35,894 nucleotides of DNA, from the NCBI GenBank assembly GCA_964527535.1, contig CAZGPW010000188.1, forward strand, positions 1 through 35,894. Reading direction: 5' to 3'. The position numbers were made by a program, and so were the translations under genes. Shown piece by piece: positions 25,097 to 33,918 of this stretch. The notes under the pieces are model-generated. The model searched no databases. It was not told the origin of the DNA and saw nothing but the letters and a program-made list of their open reading frames with translations. Within the stretch, counting starts at the first letter, position 1; each line of letters begins with the position of its first letter. The DNA is from JAQIBY01 sp964527535 (GTDB taxonomy: Bacteria > Bacteroidota > Bacteroidia > Bacteroidales > ML635J-15).

Positions 25097-26005
25097 TTAA
25101 TACTCCCAAAGGTCGTGCTCATATTTAAACAACTCTTCTTCAATGCGCTTGCCTTCCAGCATGGCATCAATACCTAATAAATAATCTCTGACAAACCTGT
25201 TATCATAGACATTGCTTTCAATCAACACATGTGATTCAAACCTTCTTTTTAAGAAAATATCATCAAAGGTTTTACGCTCAGCATCATTGTATGTATTGAA
25301 TACTTCATGATTGCCAAAAATGTCACGGTAATGCGGATAATAAATCCAGAATAAGCGTTTGGTAAATTCCTGTCCACTCACATCCTGATATTTTGCAACC
25401 GGTGCCATGGCAATGATTCTGACGTCCATAACAGACCGTTGTTTATCAAACACCCATTCTTCCCATAAAATAATGGATTGAATATCTCGTTTGTTTATTG
25501 ATCTATCTTTGGTCACATTAATCATTTCGCCTGTCACCGTATCAACTTCCCTGGCTTCTTCAGTATAAGAAAGTACAGATTTACGAGCCATCGTATCATC
25601 AATGGGTATGGGTTGTTTGTACCAGTTTGTAAAATCCTGCGGATCAAATACAAACATTGGTTTCCGTTGTGCCTCAGAAGGATTCATAGCTCCCAGGTTA
25701 TAAATCAGATATGTAAAATTCACCCGTTTTCTGCCAGGTTGCTTACCTTCGGGGTAATCAACCGGTTGCAATGGAAAATACAAGGGATGATTGATCTTTT
25801 GTCGCATATCAATCTCTCTGAGTATCCGCTTTGAATACATCGCATCGGATTCTCTGATGCGTTGCAAAGGAACAGGTTCACGTTTAGGCACATGTTCTCT
25901 TATGTATGCTCCGTCAAGAACATCGCCAACCTGTGCTTTGACAGGAACAAACGTACCTGCAAAGAGCAGTAGTACAGTAAGCAATAAAATGTTTTGTCGT
26001 TTCAT
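25097..26005 (-). CDS. gldN: T9SS/gliding protein GldN (PorN)
   Basis: A 302-aa periplasmic subunit that joins the GldM motor shaft to the outer-membrane GldK ring of the type IX secretion system. It begins with a signal peptide (about 1-25, ending PVKAQ). The conserved N-terminal region (DGAYIREHVPKREPVPLQRI, about 31-50) and the LYFPLQP segment (about 75-81) are typical. The C-terminal IDAMLEGKRIEEELFKYE tail is also familiar. It is the last gene of the cluster, two bases after gldM. No sign of truncation. Confidence 0.94.
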   Translation of the reverse strand: MKRQNILLLTVLLLFAGTFVPVKAQVGDVLDGAYIREHVPKREPVPLQRIRESDAMYSKRILREIDMRQKINHPLYFPLQPVDYPEGKQPGRKRVNFTYLIYNLGAMNPSEAQRKPMFVFDPQDFTNWYKQPIPIDDTMARKSVLSYTEEAREVDTVTGEMINVTKDRSINKRDIQSIILWEEWVFDKQRSVMDVRIIAMAPVAKYQDVSGQEFTKRLFWIYYPHYRDIFGNHEVFNTYNDAERKTFDDIFLKRRFESHVLIESNVYDNRFVRDYLLGIDAMLEGKRIEEELFKYEHDLWEY

Positions 26006-26007
26006 AA

Positions 26008-27642
26008 TTATCTGAGTTCTAGAGTTATCGGTGCTGTTTGCACAACGCCTGAGGGACCTTTTACTTTAATTGACTCAAAGTTAATTTGAGTGCCCCTGCC
26101 CAATCCGCGTAATGCTTTTTGAGCTTCACTGTTCAATTTCCTTCCCTGCACAGGAATGGTGGCTTTCTGTCCTCTCACTGTATAAGCAAAAGTAAAGCTA
26201 ACCACATCAAAGCGTACCTCAAAGGGAAAAAAGTTTTCACCAAGCGAAGCCATCAGAATTCCTCCCATGACATCATCTTTATGCACTTGTCCTTCACTGT
26301 AAGCTCCGTTTAATTTAGCCATTGGCGTTGGGACGCTGAGGACACGGAATTCTTTTGTTCCCAGGTTTTTTTTGCCGTCTTCAGTATCTACAGAGACACT
26401 GACATTTACCTTGCGGGTAGTTGGGCTTGTGATTTTAACAATGTAATCATCACCACGCGGGATAAGTCTTCCACCTCCAGACAAATATGCATTTACTTGT
26501 TCCTGTGGATACCCTGAGACGGAAATTTCAACAGGGTTATCAATCCCACGATAAAAAACATTCAACCCTGAAGCAGATACAGCGAAACCAGCCTGACCTA
26601 CCATATATTCAGTCATAAAGGGTAAAAGTTTTACACCTACTTTTGACTTCCATTCAATGAGGCCACCAAACTGTTTTGTACCAACATTTTGGCAATTTTC
26701 GATCATATACTTACCTTTTCCATCCACAACAGGCAAGGTATCATAATCTTTGCCCAGCTCTCCACGCATCTCGTATTTTCCCTTTCCTGCATCTATGGTA
26801 TCGTAGAATGGATAACTGGTACTATAATATATTGTTGGTTTCAGGGATGTATCCCTTGCTGCAATAAACACATCAGCCTCATAACACCCCCCACGAACCA
26901 CGTAGGATTTCGTAGCGTTCACAACGGCTTCAATGTCCGTAATGGTAACATCCAACTCATCTACACCTGTAATCAGCCTTTCAACCACATCGGCTTCTGA
27001 ATTACGAATATCGGCCTGCAATTTGGTCATCAAGGCAATAGACCCTACCAGAGGCATGCCTTTAAACAATGTAGCCTGCCATGTTCTGGGCTCCTCAGGA
27101 TCATCAAGTTGGTCTTCAGTTGCCAGGGATGCAGATAAATTATGATATATGGTTGAAGACGTATCAGACACCTCGGGTAAATCCAATAACATTTCCCTGT
27201 AATCTTCAACCCACATACGCAGGCTGTCACCTTTTTTCGGGCCTCCTTCACCAATCATCAACTCAGCTCCGGCATCAAGGTTATCTTTTTTCTGAATGTC
27301 ATTGATGTCTGCATCGGAGCCGTCGGCTTTTCTTACAATTTCCCATTTTAGGCGTTGAATATTTTTAACAAGCTTATTACTTTTTTGTTTAATCTCCATG
27401 GCTTTTTCATGTGTTTCTCCATACTTTTCAGGTTGCATCGCGTTTAAGCCTTCGAGTTTTGAATAAAGGCCTTTTGTCTTGTTATGGAAATTATCTGTTG
27501 TTTTTTCCAGACTATCATTCACATGTACAAAAGCATTTAATATTTCTCCCGACACGTTAAGAGCCAACAATGCAGTTAAAAACAAATACATCATTTTTAT
27601 CATCTTTTGTCTCGGGGTTTCTGGACAATTTGCTGCTGCCAT
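26008..27642 (-). CDS. gldM: T9SS/gliding motor protein GldM (PorM)
   Basis: A 544-aa motor subunit of T9SS with one N-terminal transmembrane helix (about 17-36) and a long periplasmic part that forms a rotating dimer shaft reaching GldK/GldN. The helix contains Glu33 (NVSGEILNAF), the acidic residue implicated in proton coupling with GldL. A helical first domain (about 40-225) is followed by beta-sandwich domains (about 225-544). Length and order match PorM. It lies 49 bases downstream of gldL and two bases upstream of gldN. Confidence 0.95.
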   Translation of the reverse strand: MAAANCPETPRQKMIKMMYLFLTALLALNVSGEILNAFVHVNDSLEKTTDNFHNKTKGLYSKLEGLNAMQPEKYGETHEKAMEIKQKSNKLVKNIQRLKWEIVRKADGSDADINDIQKKDNLDAGAELMIGEGGPKKGDSLRMWVEDYREMLLDLPEVSDTSSTIYHNLSASLATEDQLDDPEEPRTWQATLFKGMPLVGSIALMTKLQADIRNSEADVVERLITGVDELDVTITDIEAVVNATKSYVVRGGCYEADVFIAARDTSLKPTIYYSTSYPFYDTIDAGKGKYEMRGELGKDYDTLPVVDGKGKYMIENCQNVGTKQFGGLIEWKSKVGVKLLPFMTEYMVGQAGFAVSASGLNVFYRGIDNPVEISVSGYPQEQVNAYLSGGGRLIPRGDDYIVKITSPTTRKVNVSVSVDTEDGKKNLGTKEFRVLSVPTPMAKLNGAYSEGQVHKDDVMGGILMASLGENFFPFEVRFDVVSFTFAYTVRGQKATIPVQGRKLNSEAQKALRGLGRGTQINFESIKVKGPSGVVQTAPITLELR

Positions 27643-27691
27643 AATTTAAAATTTACTAATTTTTAAAACTTTAAAACATTATACAAAAACC

Positions 27692-28618
27692 CTAACCTTT
27701 ATTTACCGTCATCGCGGACAGCATATTACCATATACTGTATTAAGTGCTGACAGGTTGGAACCTAGGCGGGATACTTCTTCTTTAAAACGTTTGGTATCC
27801 TCTACAGAATCCTGAAGGCTTTCCATCACTTCATTCATACCACTGTACAGGCCTTTTGTTTTTTCCAATTGTTCATTGGTGCCTTTCAGTTGCAATTCAT
27901 AGGCAGCATTCAATGCTGTCAGGTTTTTGGTCATATTTTGAAGTTGATCAGCATAAGTATTTGATGAACCGGCTGTTTTTTCATATTCCTGGTTCATCGC
28001 TTCTGTAAGTTTTTCATAGGTTGATGCCAGTTTACTTCCGGATTCACCTACAGCACTTGCAGATTCACTATAGGTTGATGAAAGATTATCAGCAGATTGA
28101 TTGAGTTTTTGAGCAGACTGGCCATAAGTATCAGCAAATTCATTGACTTTATCAGAAGCTTTTTGAAAGTTTGCCACGTAATTATTGGTCACGGTTGATG
28201 CTTCTGAAACATCCTGCAATTTCTCAGCAGTTCCGCTCATTTTACGTAATCCATCTCCCAGTTTTTCAAACAGTTCGGGTGAAATTTCAGCGCTTTCAAT
28301 CATGGCATCAAAACGCTCAAGGGCAGTTTTCTTTGATTGAACGGCAGATTTTCTGTCATCTGTATCAACAGCTTCATCAATACCCGCCAACTCGGGATAC
28401 ACAATACTCCAGTCATATTCTTCATGTAACGGCTCAAATGCAGACATAAAGAAAATAAGGGCTTCAGTTGACAACCCGGCGACAAGCATTACACTGGCTC
28501 CCGGGAAGTGTTCAATTTTAAACAATGCACCAAGCAGCACTACAGCTGCTCCCCATCCATAAACGTAGGACATTAACTTTTGGTACTGTTTGCTTTTAAA
28601 AAATTCAGAAATGTTCAT
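27692..28618 (-). CDS. gldL: T9SS/gliding motor protein GldL (PorL)
   Basis: A 308-aa inner-membrane stator of the T9SS/gliding motor. Two helices (about 17-33 and 42-60) carry Lys34 in GALFKIEHFPG and Glu52 in STEALIFF, residues I align with the charged ones linked to proton flow in GldL. A long cytoplasmic region follows (about 85-300), helical and rich in Ala, Ser and Glu with coiled-coil character. The long form resembles the Porphyromonas PorL (about 310 aa) rather than the shorter Flavobacterium GldL. It sits between gldK and gldM. Confidence 0.95.
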   Translation of the reverse strand: MNISEFFKSKQYQKLMSYVYGWGAAVVLLGALFKIEHFPGASVMLVAGLSTEALIFFMSAFEPLHEEYDWSIVYPELAGIDEAVDTDDRKSAVQSKKTALERFDAMIESAEISPELFEKLGDGLRKMSGTAEKLQDVSEASTVTNNYVANFQKASDKVNEFADTYGQSAQKLNQSADNLSSTYSESASAVGESGSKLASTYEKLTEAMNQEYEKTAGSSNTYADQLQNMTKNLTALNAAYELQLKGTNEQLEKTKGLYSGMNEVMESLQDSVEDTKRFKEEVSRLGSNLSALNTVYGNMLSAMTVNKG

Positions 28619-28667
28619 AGTTGCTAATTTTTTTTGTTAATCCTCTGTTTAAATTATTATTACATAG

Positions 28668-30227
28668 TTAATATACTTGTGAATAAGAACTTCCGTCATC
28701 ACGGTGGCGCCCAAGATACGTACGGATATTCCTGAACCCAATGTAAGATTTCGCCGAATCCTGATATTCATAGGTTCTGGTTCCGTTTTGCATGTAATAA
28801 GCCACATCTTTCCAACTTCCACCGCGCACAACTTTACGTTTCAACGCCGGGGGATCATCGGGATGAGCATAATATTCATAATCAGGATTCAGGTCATGCG
28901 TAAACCTGTATGCTGATTCATCATAGGCATTTCGTGTCCATTCAGCCACATTACCGGCCATATCATATAGTCCATACTGATTGGGGTCGTAGGTTGCAAC
29001 CATCAGTGTTTGGACGCCGCCATCATCATAATAGTTACCTCTCATGGGTTTAAAGTTAGCGATGAAACAACCGCTATAGTTTCTGGTGTATAATCCTCCC
29101 CATGGATACATAGAAAGATCAAGACCGCCACGAGCAGCATATTCCCATTCAGACTCAGTGGGCAGGCGGTACTGGTTTACATAATAATCCCTGGTATCCC
29201 TTTGGTATGCATTCTTTAACATAGACCGCCATTTAGAAAAGGCAACAGCCTGTCTCCAGCTTACACCAACTACCGGATAATAATCATAGGCGGGATGCCA
29301 GAAATACATCTGTGTCATTGGTTCATTATAAGAATAGGTGTAATCACTCATCCAGCATAAAGTATCCGGATAAACAGGAATCCTTTCGTGCATTACAAAA
29401 TCAAACTGATCGTTTACCTCGCGATCTTCAAAATCTTCCCATTCCCTCTGTCGTTTCAATTCTTCTCTGTCTTTTATTGTTCCTTCATATTCTTCTTTTT
29501 CAGGATTCCAATGACGGCCGATTCTAAGTCCGTGGTCTTCTTCCCTGTCGAAAGCCCGTTGTACGTTCTGTTCAATTTGACGACCGTCCTCCCGGAAACT
29601 ATGTTTTTTTGCAGCCTGTTTAAGGTCAACCCAATAATACTCATAATATAATGTATTGGTGTTAAGATCAATCCTGCGCATAAAATGGTACAATTCCGGT
29701 GGTGGTTTCAGGTACAGGTTACTGTTTTCGATCAGGGATGCTTTAATTAAAGGATCTCCATAATCAACCCTGTTGCTCCAATCAAGCAATCTATACCCAT
29801 CAAAGTTGTACGAATCGTACCCAATGGCTTCTAATACCAAAGCATTATTTCCAGTTTCATCGATAGCCCTAAAAAAATCTCTTCCTTCAGCATCATAATT
29901 TTCTGGTGGATTTTCAGCCAACACCGTCATAGCCATTGAGTCTCTCACCCAATACACAAATTGGCGGTATTCGCTGTTTGTAATTTCGGTTTCATCCATC
30001 CAGAAACCTTGTACAGTAACTGTTTTGGATGTAGCCGTCATTGCATTTGGTACATCCTGATCACTTGGCCCCATGTTATAAGATCCTGGCGGGATAAACA
30101 ACATTCCATACGGATCGGGTGTGTACCACATAGATCGGTCAACACCTACGAGATCTCCACTACCATAGTTGCCACAACTGGCAAGTATGATTGTAAGAAT
30201 CAGGCTTATGAACAATAATTTTTTCAT
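28668..30227 (-). CDS. gldK: T9SS/gliding lipoprotein GldK (PorK)
   Basis: A 519-aa outer-membrane lipoprotein that forms the periplasmic ring of T9SS with GldN. The lipobox is LASC with Cys18. The body is a formylglycine-generating-enzyme-like fold: an N-terminal GSYNMGPSD segment (about 48-56), METEITNSEY-type motif (DETEITNSEYRQF, about 79-91), GVSWRQAVAFSKWR and YRLPTESEWEYAARGG, GNVAEWTRNAY, then RVVRGGSWKD and IGFRNIRTY at the end. The PorK form of this fold is structural, not catalytic. It is 44 bases after porP and 49 before gldL. Confidence 0.95.
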   Translation of the reverse strand: MKKLLFISLILTIILASCGNYGSGDLVGVDRSMWYTPDPYGMLFIPPGSYNMGPSDQDVPNAMTATSKTVTVQGFWMDETEITNSEYRQFVYWVRDSMAMTVLAENPPENYDAEGRDFFRAIDETGNNALVLEAIGYDSYNFDGYRLLDWSNRVDYGDPLIKASLIENSNLYLKPPPELYHFMRRIDLNTNTLYYEYYWVDLKQAAKKHSFREDGRQIEQNVQRAFDREEDHGLRIGRHWNPEKEEYEGTIKDREELKRQREWEDFEDREVNDQFDFVMHERIPVYPDTLCWMSDYTYSYNEPMTQMYFWHPAYDYYPVVGVSWRQAVAFSKWRSMLKNAYQRDTRDYYVNQYRLPTESEWEYAARGGLDLSMYPWGGLYTRNYSGCFIANFKPMRGNYYDDGGVQTLMVATYDPNQYGLYDMAGNVAEWTRNAYDESAYRFTHDLNPDYEYYAHPDDPPALKRKVVRGGSWKDVAYYMQNGTRTYEYQDSAKSYIGFRNIRTYLGRHRDDGSSYSQVY

Positions 30228-30271
30228 AATATATGGGTATTAGTAAGCTTCAACACAAATCATTATTTTTA

Positions 30272-31219
30272 TTATAAACGTCTTACACTGCGATACCTTC
30301 CTGGTGTCCTGCTGAAATCGGCATTGAAACAATACCTGAGGACCAGCTCATGAGAACCGCTTTGAAAAGACGCCATATCACTTAATACAACATCGTAACT
30401 GTATCCTACACTAATTCCGTTCATAAGATGAATACCAACCATAGGCACAACGGCATCATCATACCTGTAGGTAAGTCCACCCCAAAACCGTTTATTGAAA
30501 ATAAACTGGCCATTAATGCTAAACTGCACTGTAGCCATATCACTTTGTAACAGAAATGAGGGTTTAAGTTCAAACATTGGATTTGGCAATTGATAAATAT
30601 AACCTCCAACAAGATAATAGTGTCGTTTCAAATACGGTTGAAAAGCATCGTCAGCATTAAACTTAAATTTGGGCTCAAGTAGATGAAGACTTGATATTCC
30701 GGCATACAAATTATCAAACCTGTAATACACACCCAAACCGGCATCAAAAGCCATCTTGCTGTCCATATGAGGTATAGCAGGGTCAATAAATACTTGCTGT
30801 CCATTTAGCGATTCCGGAGACACCCAGTCACCATCAATTGATTTATTGATAACGCCTAAGTTAACTCCAAAACTAATGTTTCCTACAGCAAGTGGCATCC
30901 GATAAGCATAATCCGCAAAAATTTCTAAGTTTTTTTCAAAACCAATGCTTTCTTGTAAAACATTTAAACCAACTCCACTGCTTATTGCAGTTATCGGCAT
31001 ATCAGCAGAAAACACAGTAGTTTGGGGTCGCCCCTCTTCAAAACCTACCCACTGCTGGCGGTGTACTGAAGTCACACATATGGCTTCATTACTACCAGCA
31101 TAAGCCGGATTATAGCTCATTGTGTTAAAGTTAAATAAACTAAACTGCGAATCGCTTTGAGCATGCACGGCACCCGACAAAACAATTACTGAGATAATTC
31201 CTAAAATTAAACGCCTCAT
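30272..31219 (-). CDS. porP: T9SS outer-membrane protein PorP/SprF family
   Basis: A 315-aa outer-membrane beta-barrel of the PorP/SprF family, which helps anchor or export T9SS partners. It starts with a signal peptide (ends GAVHAQ at about 21). Family landmarks follow: FNFNTMSYNPAYAGS (about 29-43) and HRQQWVGFEEGRPQTT (about 53-68). Alternating hydrophobic strands run to the C-terminus, and the C-terminal region has GISVGYSYDVVLSD. It is first in the porP-gldKLMN order, the same order as in Porphyromonas. The 297-base gap upstream (31220-31516) is AT-rich with no gene or clear promoter visible. Confidence 0.95.
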   Translation of the reverse strand: MRRLILGIISVIVLSGAVHAQSDSQFSLFNFNTMSYNPAYAGSNEAICVTSVHRQQWVGFEEGRPQTTVFSADMPITAISSGVGLNVLQESIGFEKNLEIFADYAYRMPLAVGNISFGVNLGVINKSIDGDWVSPESLNGQQVFIDPAIPHMDSKMAFDAGLGVYYRFDNLYAGISSLHLLEPKFKFNADDAFQPYLKRHYYLVGGYIYQLPNPMFELKPSFLLQSDMATVQFSINGQFIFNKRFWGGLTYRYDDAVVPMVGIHLMNGISVGYSYDVVLSDMASFQSGSHELVLRYCFNADFSRTPGRYRSVRRL

Positions 31220-31516
31220 ATCTTAATGTTATATTGTTCATTTAAAGGCTTTGGATGGTAAAGTAAATAAAACAATTATTAAAAACCAAATTTTATTAAC
31301 AATTTTTGTTAATAAGTTTTTATTTTGTTAATAACTATTACACATCAAAAACCATTTTTAACATCTGCGAAAAATACAACTTTTTTATTTCAAAACAAAA
31401 TTCTACGCAATATTTTCAAAAAACAAATTAAACAATTTCTCTCAATAACAGCAATTTTAAAACGATTTTCACATAAGGTTTATTGCAGACTGTAATTCTA
31501 CCTCCCCATACAAGGT

Positions 31517-33805
31517 TTATTTTTTGCGCTTAGTTTGCTTTTTATTAACAATTTGCATGCATTCGTCATAAGTCATGCTTTCCGGATTTTTATCTTTCGG
31601 AATTCTGTAATTTTTCTTTTTATAAGAAATGTAAGGACCATATCTGCCTTTGAGAATTTTTATGTTTTTATCCTCAGTAAAACCCTTTATTTCTTTTTTC
31701 TTGTTCCTTTCCTTCCCTTCCTTAACTAATTCCACAGCCCTTTCTTTGTTTATTGTGTATGGATCATCATTGTTTTTTAAGCTGTAGAAATTGTTTTCAT
31801 ACCTTATATATGGGCCATATCTTCCAACACCAATAATAATATCAGACCCCTCATATTTTCCGAGGTTACGTGGCAGTTTAAAAAGCACAAGCGCTTCATC
31901 AAGTGTAATATCTTCAATATTCTGTCCCTTATTCAGGCTGGCAAATTGTGGTTTTTCTTTATCATCTGAACTTCCAATCTGTACATAGGGGCCATATTTC
32001 CCTATTTTGGCTCTTATTGTTTTACCTGATTTCGGGTCTTGTCCGAGCTCCCGTTCCCAGCGTTTTGTCTTTTTTTCCTCAACTTCTTTGAAGTGTTTGA
32101 TGAATGGTTTGTAAAAATCATGAATCATTTTTGTCCATTGGATATTACCGGCCGCAATTTCATCAAATTGTTTTTCTACTTTAGCCGTAAACTGGTAATC
32201 CAAGATTTCCTTAAAATGATCCATTAGAAAATCATTCACAACCATCCCTAAGGAAGTAGGTTTCAACTTTCCTTTATCATTCCCGTAATGTTCTGTTTTC
32301 TTTTCTTCAATTATATTTCCGTTATCAAGTTTTAAGGTCTCAACCTCTCTTGTTTTATGATCTCCCTTTCCTTTTTCAACGTATCCCCTTTGCTGAATGG
32401 TAGAAATAGTAGGGGCGTACGTTGACGGGCGTCCAATGCCCAGGTCCTCCATTTTCTTTACAAGCGATGCTTCTGAATAACGCGCCGGCATGTTTGAAAA
32501 ATGCTCAACGGCTTCTAATTCATTCATCGATAATGTCTCTCCCGTGTTTAGAACAGGCAAAACACCCTTTTTTGCATCTTGTTCATCTTCACCTGACACC
32601 TTATATACTTTAAGGAATCCCGGGAAAACAATGACTTCACCATATGCTGCAAAATGGGACTCCACTGCACTTCCGTCAATTTTCACCTGGGTTTTTTCGA
32701 TGCTGGCGTTTGACATTTGAGATGCTAATGTTCGCTTGCGGATAAGGTCATATAGCTTTTTCTCCTGAGCAGTGTTGCCAGCCACAGGCTTATCCATATA
32801 AGTTGGCCTGATGGCTTCGTGTGCTTCCTGGGCTCCTTTTGTTTTACTTTTATACTTGCGTGTTTTGACATATTCTTTTCCGAATTCCTTTTCTATCACT
32901 TTTTTGGCTGCACCGATAGCCAGATTAGACAAATTAACGGAATCGGTACGCATATAAGTGATGTTCCCGGATTCATATAATTTTTGTGCCACCTGCATGG
33001 TTCGTGATACAGAAAAGCCAAGTTTTCTACTGGCTTCCTGTTGTAAGGTTGAGGTAATAAAAGGCGGAGCAGGTGACTTTTTTCCGGGTTTAACCTGTAT
33101 ATCTGCTATTGTAAATTCTGACCGGTCGGCACCTGATAAAATCTTTTTGGTTTCTGATTTTGTTTTTGGCGTTATAGAATATTCCGCTTTAAACGGTTGC
33201 TTTTTTGAGTTGGTGAACTCTGCATGAATACGGAATGCAGCATCCGGTTTATAATTGGAAAATTCGCGCTCTTTTTCTACAATAAGCCTTACTCCAACAG
33301 ACTGAACCCGCCCTGCTGAGAGGGATGGTTTTATTTTTTTCCACAACAAAGGTGATAAGGTAAAACCCACCAGCCGGTCAAGTACCCGCCGGGCCTGTTG
33401 CGCATTTACAAGATTATAATCTATACCACGCGGGTTTTTGATGGCATTGTTAATGGCTGTTTTGGTGATCTCATGAAAAACTATCCGTTTTGTTTTTGCT
33501 TCAGGCAATTTTAACACTTCAGACAAATGCCATGCAATGGCCTCTCCCTCACGATCTTCATCTGAAGCCAGCCAAATGTTTTTGGCTTCTTTTGACAATT
33601 TCTTCAGTTCGGCTGTGATCTTTTTCTTGTCTGATGAAATCTCATAGTGTGGCTTAAAATCATTTTCAATGTCTATTCCAAACCCTTTTTTTTCAAGGTC
33701 CCGGATGTGACCGTAACTTGATTTAACCTCAAAATTCTCACCCAAAAAACGTTTTATTGTATTCGCTTTTGCGGGAGACTCTACAATTACCAGATTATCT
33801 TCCAT
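31517..33805 (-). CDS. topA: DNA topoisomerase I
   Basis: Relaxes negative supercoils by cutting one strand and forming a 5'-phosphotyrosine link. At 762 aa it has an N-terminal Toprim domain (LVIVESPAKA with Glu9; DEDREGE with Asp82, Asp84, Glu86) and the catalytic Tyr284 in GNITYMRTDSVN. Instead of zinc fingers, the C-terminal end carries three repeats centred on GKYGPY or GRYGPY (near residues 620, 675 and 735), the Toprim C-terminal repeat type common in this phylum. No CxxC pairs are seen there. The neighbour order next to porP/gldK resembles other Bacteroidetes. It is divergent from the PBP gene. Confidence 0.97.
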   Translation of the reverse strand: MEDNLVIVESPAKANTIKRFLGENFEVKSSYGHIRDLEKKGFGIDIENDFKPHYEISSDKKKITAELKKLSKEAKNIWLASDEDREGEAIAWHLSEVLKLPEAKTKRIVFHEITKTAINNAIKNPRGIDYNLVNAQQARRVLDRLVGFTLSPLLWKKIKPSLSAGRVQSVGVRLIVEKEREFSNYKPDAAFRIHAEFTNSKKQPFKAEYSITPKTKSETKKILSGADRSEFTIADIQVKPGKKSPAPPFITSTLQQEASRKLGFSVSRTMQVAQKLYESGNITYMRTDSVNLSNLAIGAAKKVIEKEFGKEYVKTRKYKSKTKGAQEAHEAIRPTYMDKPVAGNTAQEKKLYDLIRKRTLASQMSNASIEKTQVKIDGSAVESHFAAYGEVIVFPGFLKVYKVSGEDEQDAKKGVLPVLNTGETLSMNELEAVEHFSNMPARYSEASLVKKMEDLGIGRPSTYAPTISTIQQRGYVEKGKGDHKTREVETLKLDNGNIIEEKKTEHYGNDKGKLKPTSLGMVVNDFLMDHFKEILDYQFTAKVEKQFDEIAAGNIQWTKMIHDFYKPFIKHFKEVEEKKTKRWERELGQDPKSGKTIRAKIGKYGPYVQIGSSDDKEKPQFASLNKGQNIEDITLDEALVLFKLPRNLGKYEGSDIIIGVGRYGPYIRYENNFYSLKNNDDPYTINKERAVELVKEGKERNKKKEIKGFTEDKNIKILKGRYGPYISYKKKNYRIPKDKNPESMTYDECMQIVNKKQTKRKK

Positions 33806-33918
33806 AATTTTCTTTTCTATATTCCCTTGAAAATTTTTACAAATAAAATAAAATAGTTTGCCATGTTCAAATAAAAATATTTTTACTTATTTTAGTGTTT
33901 TATGATAAACAGATAAAG

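Noticed and set aside
28668..30227. Formylglycine-generating sulfatase-activating enzyme
   Set aside because: The fold is of that type, but the lipobox and its place in porP-gldKLMN identify it as GldK/PorK.
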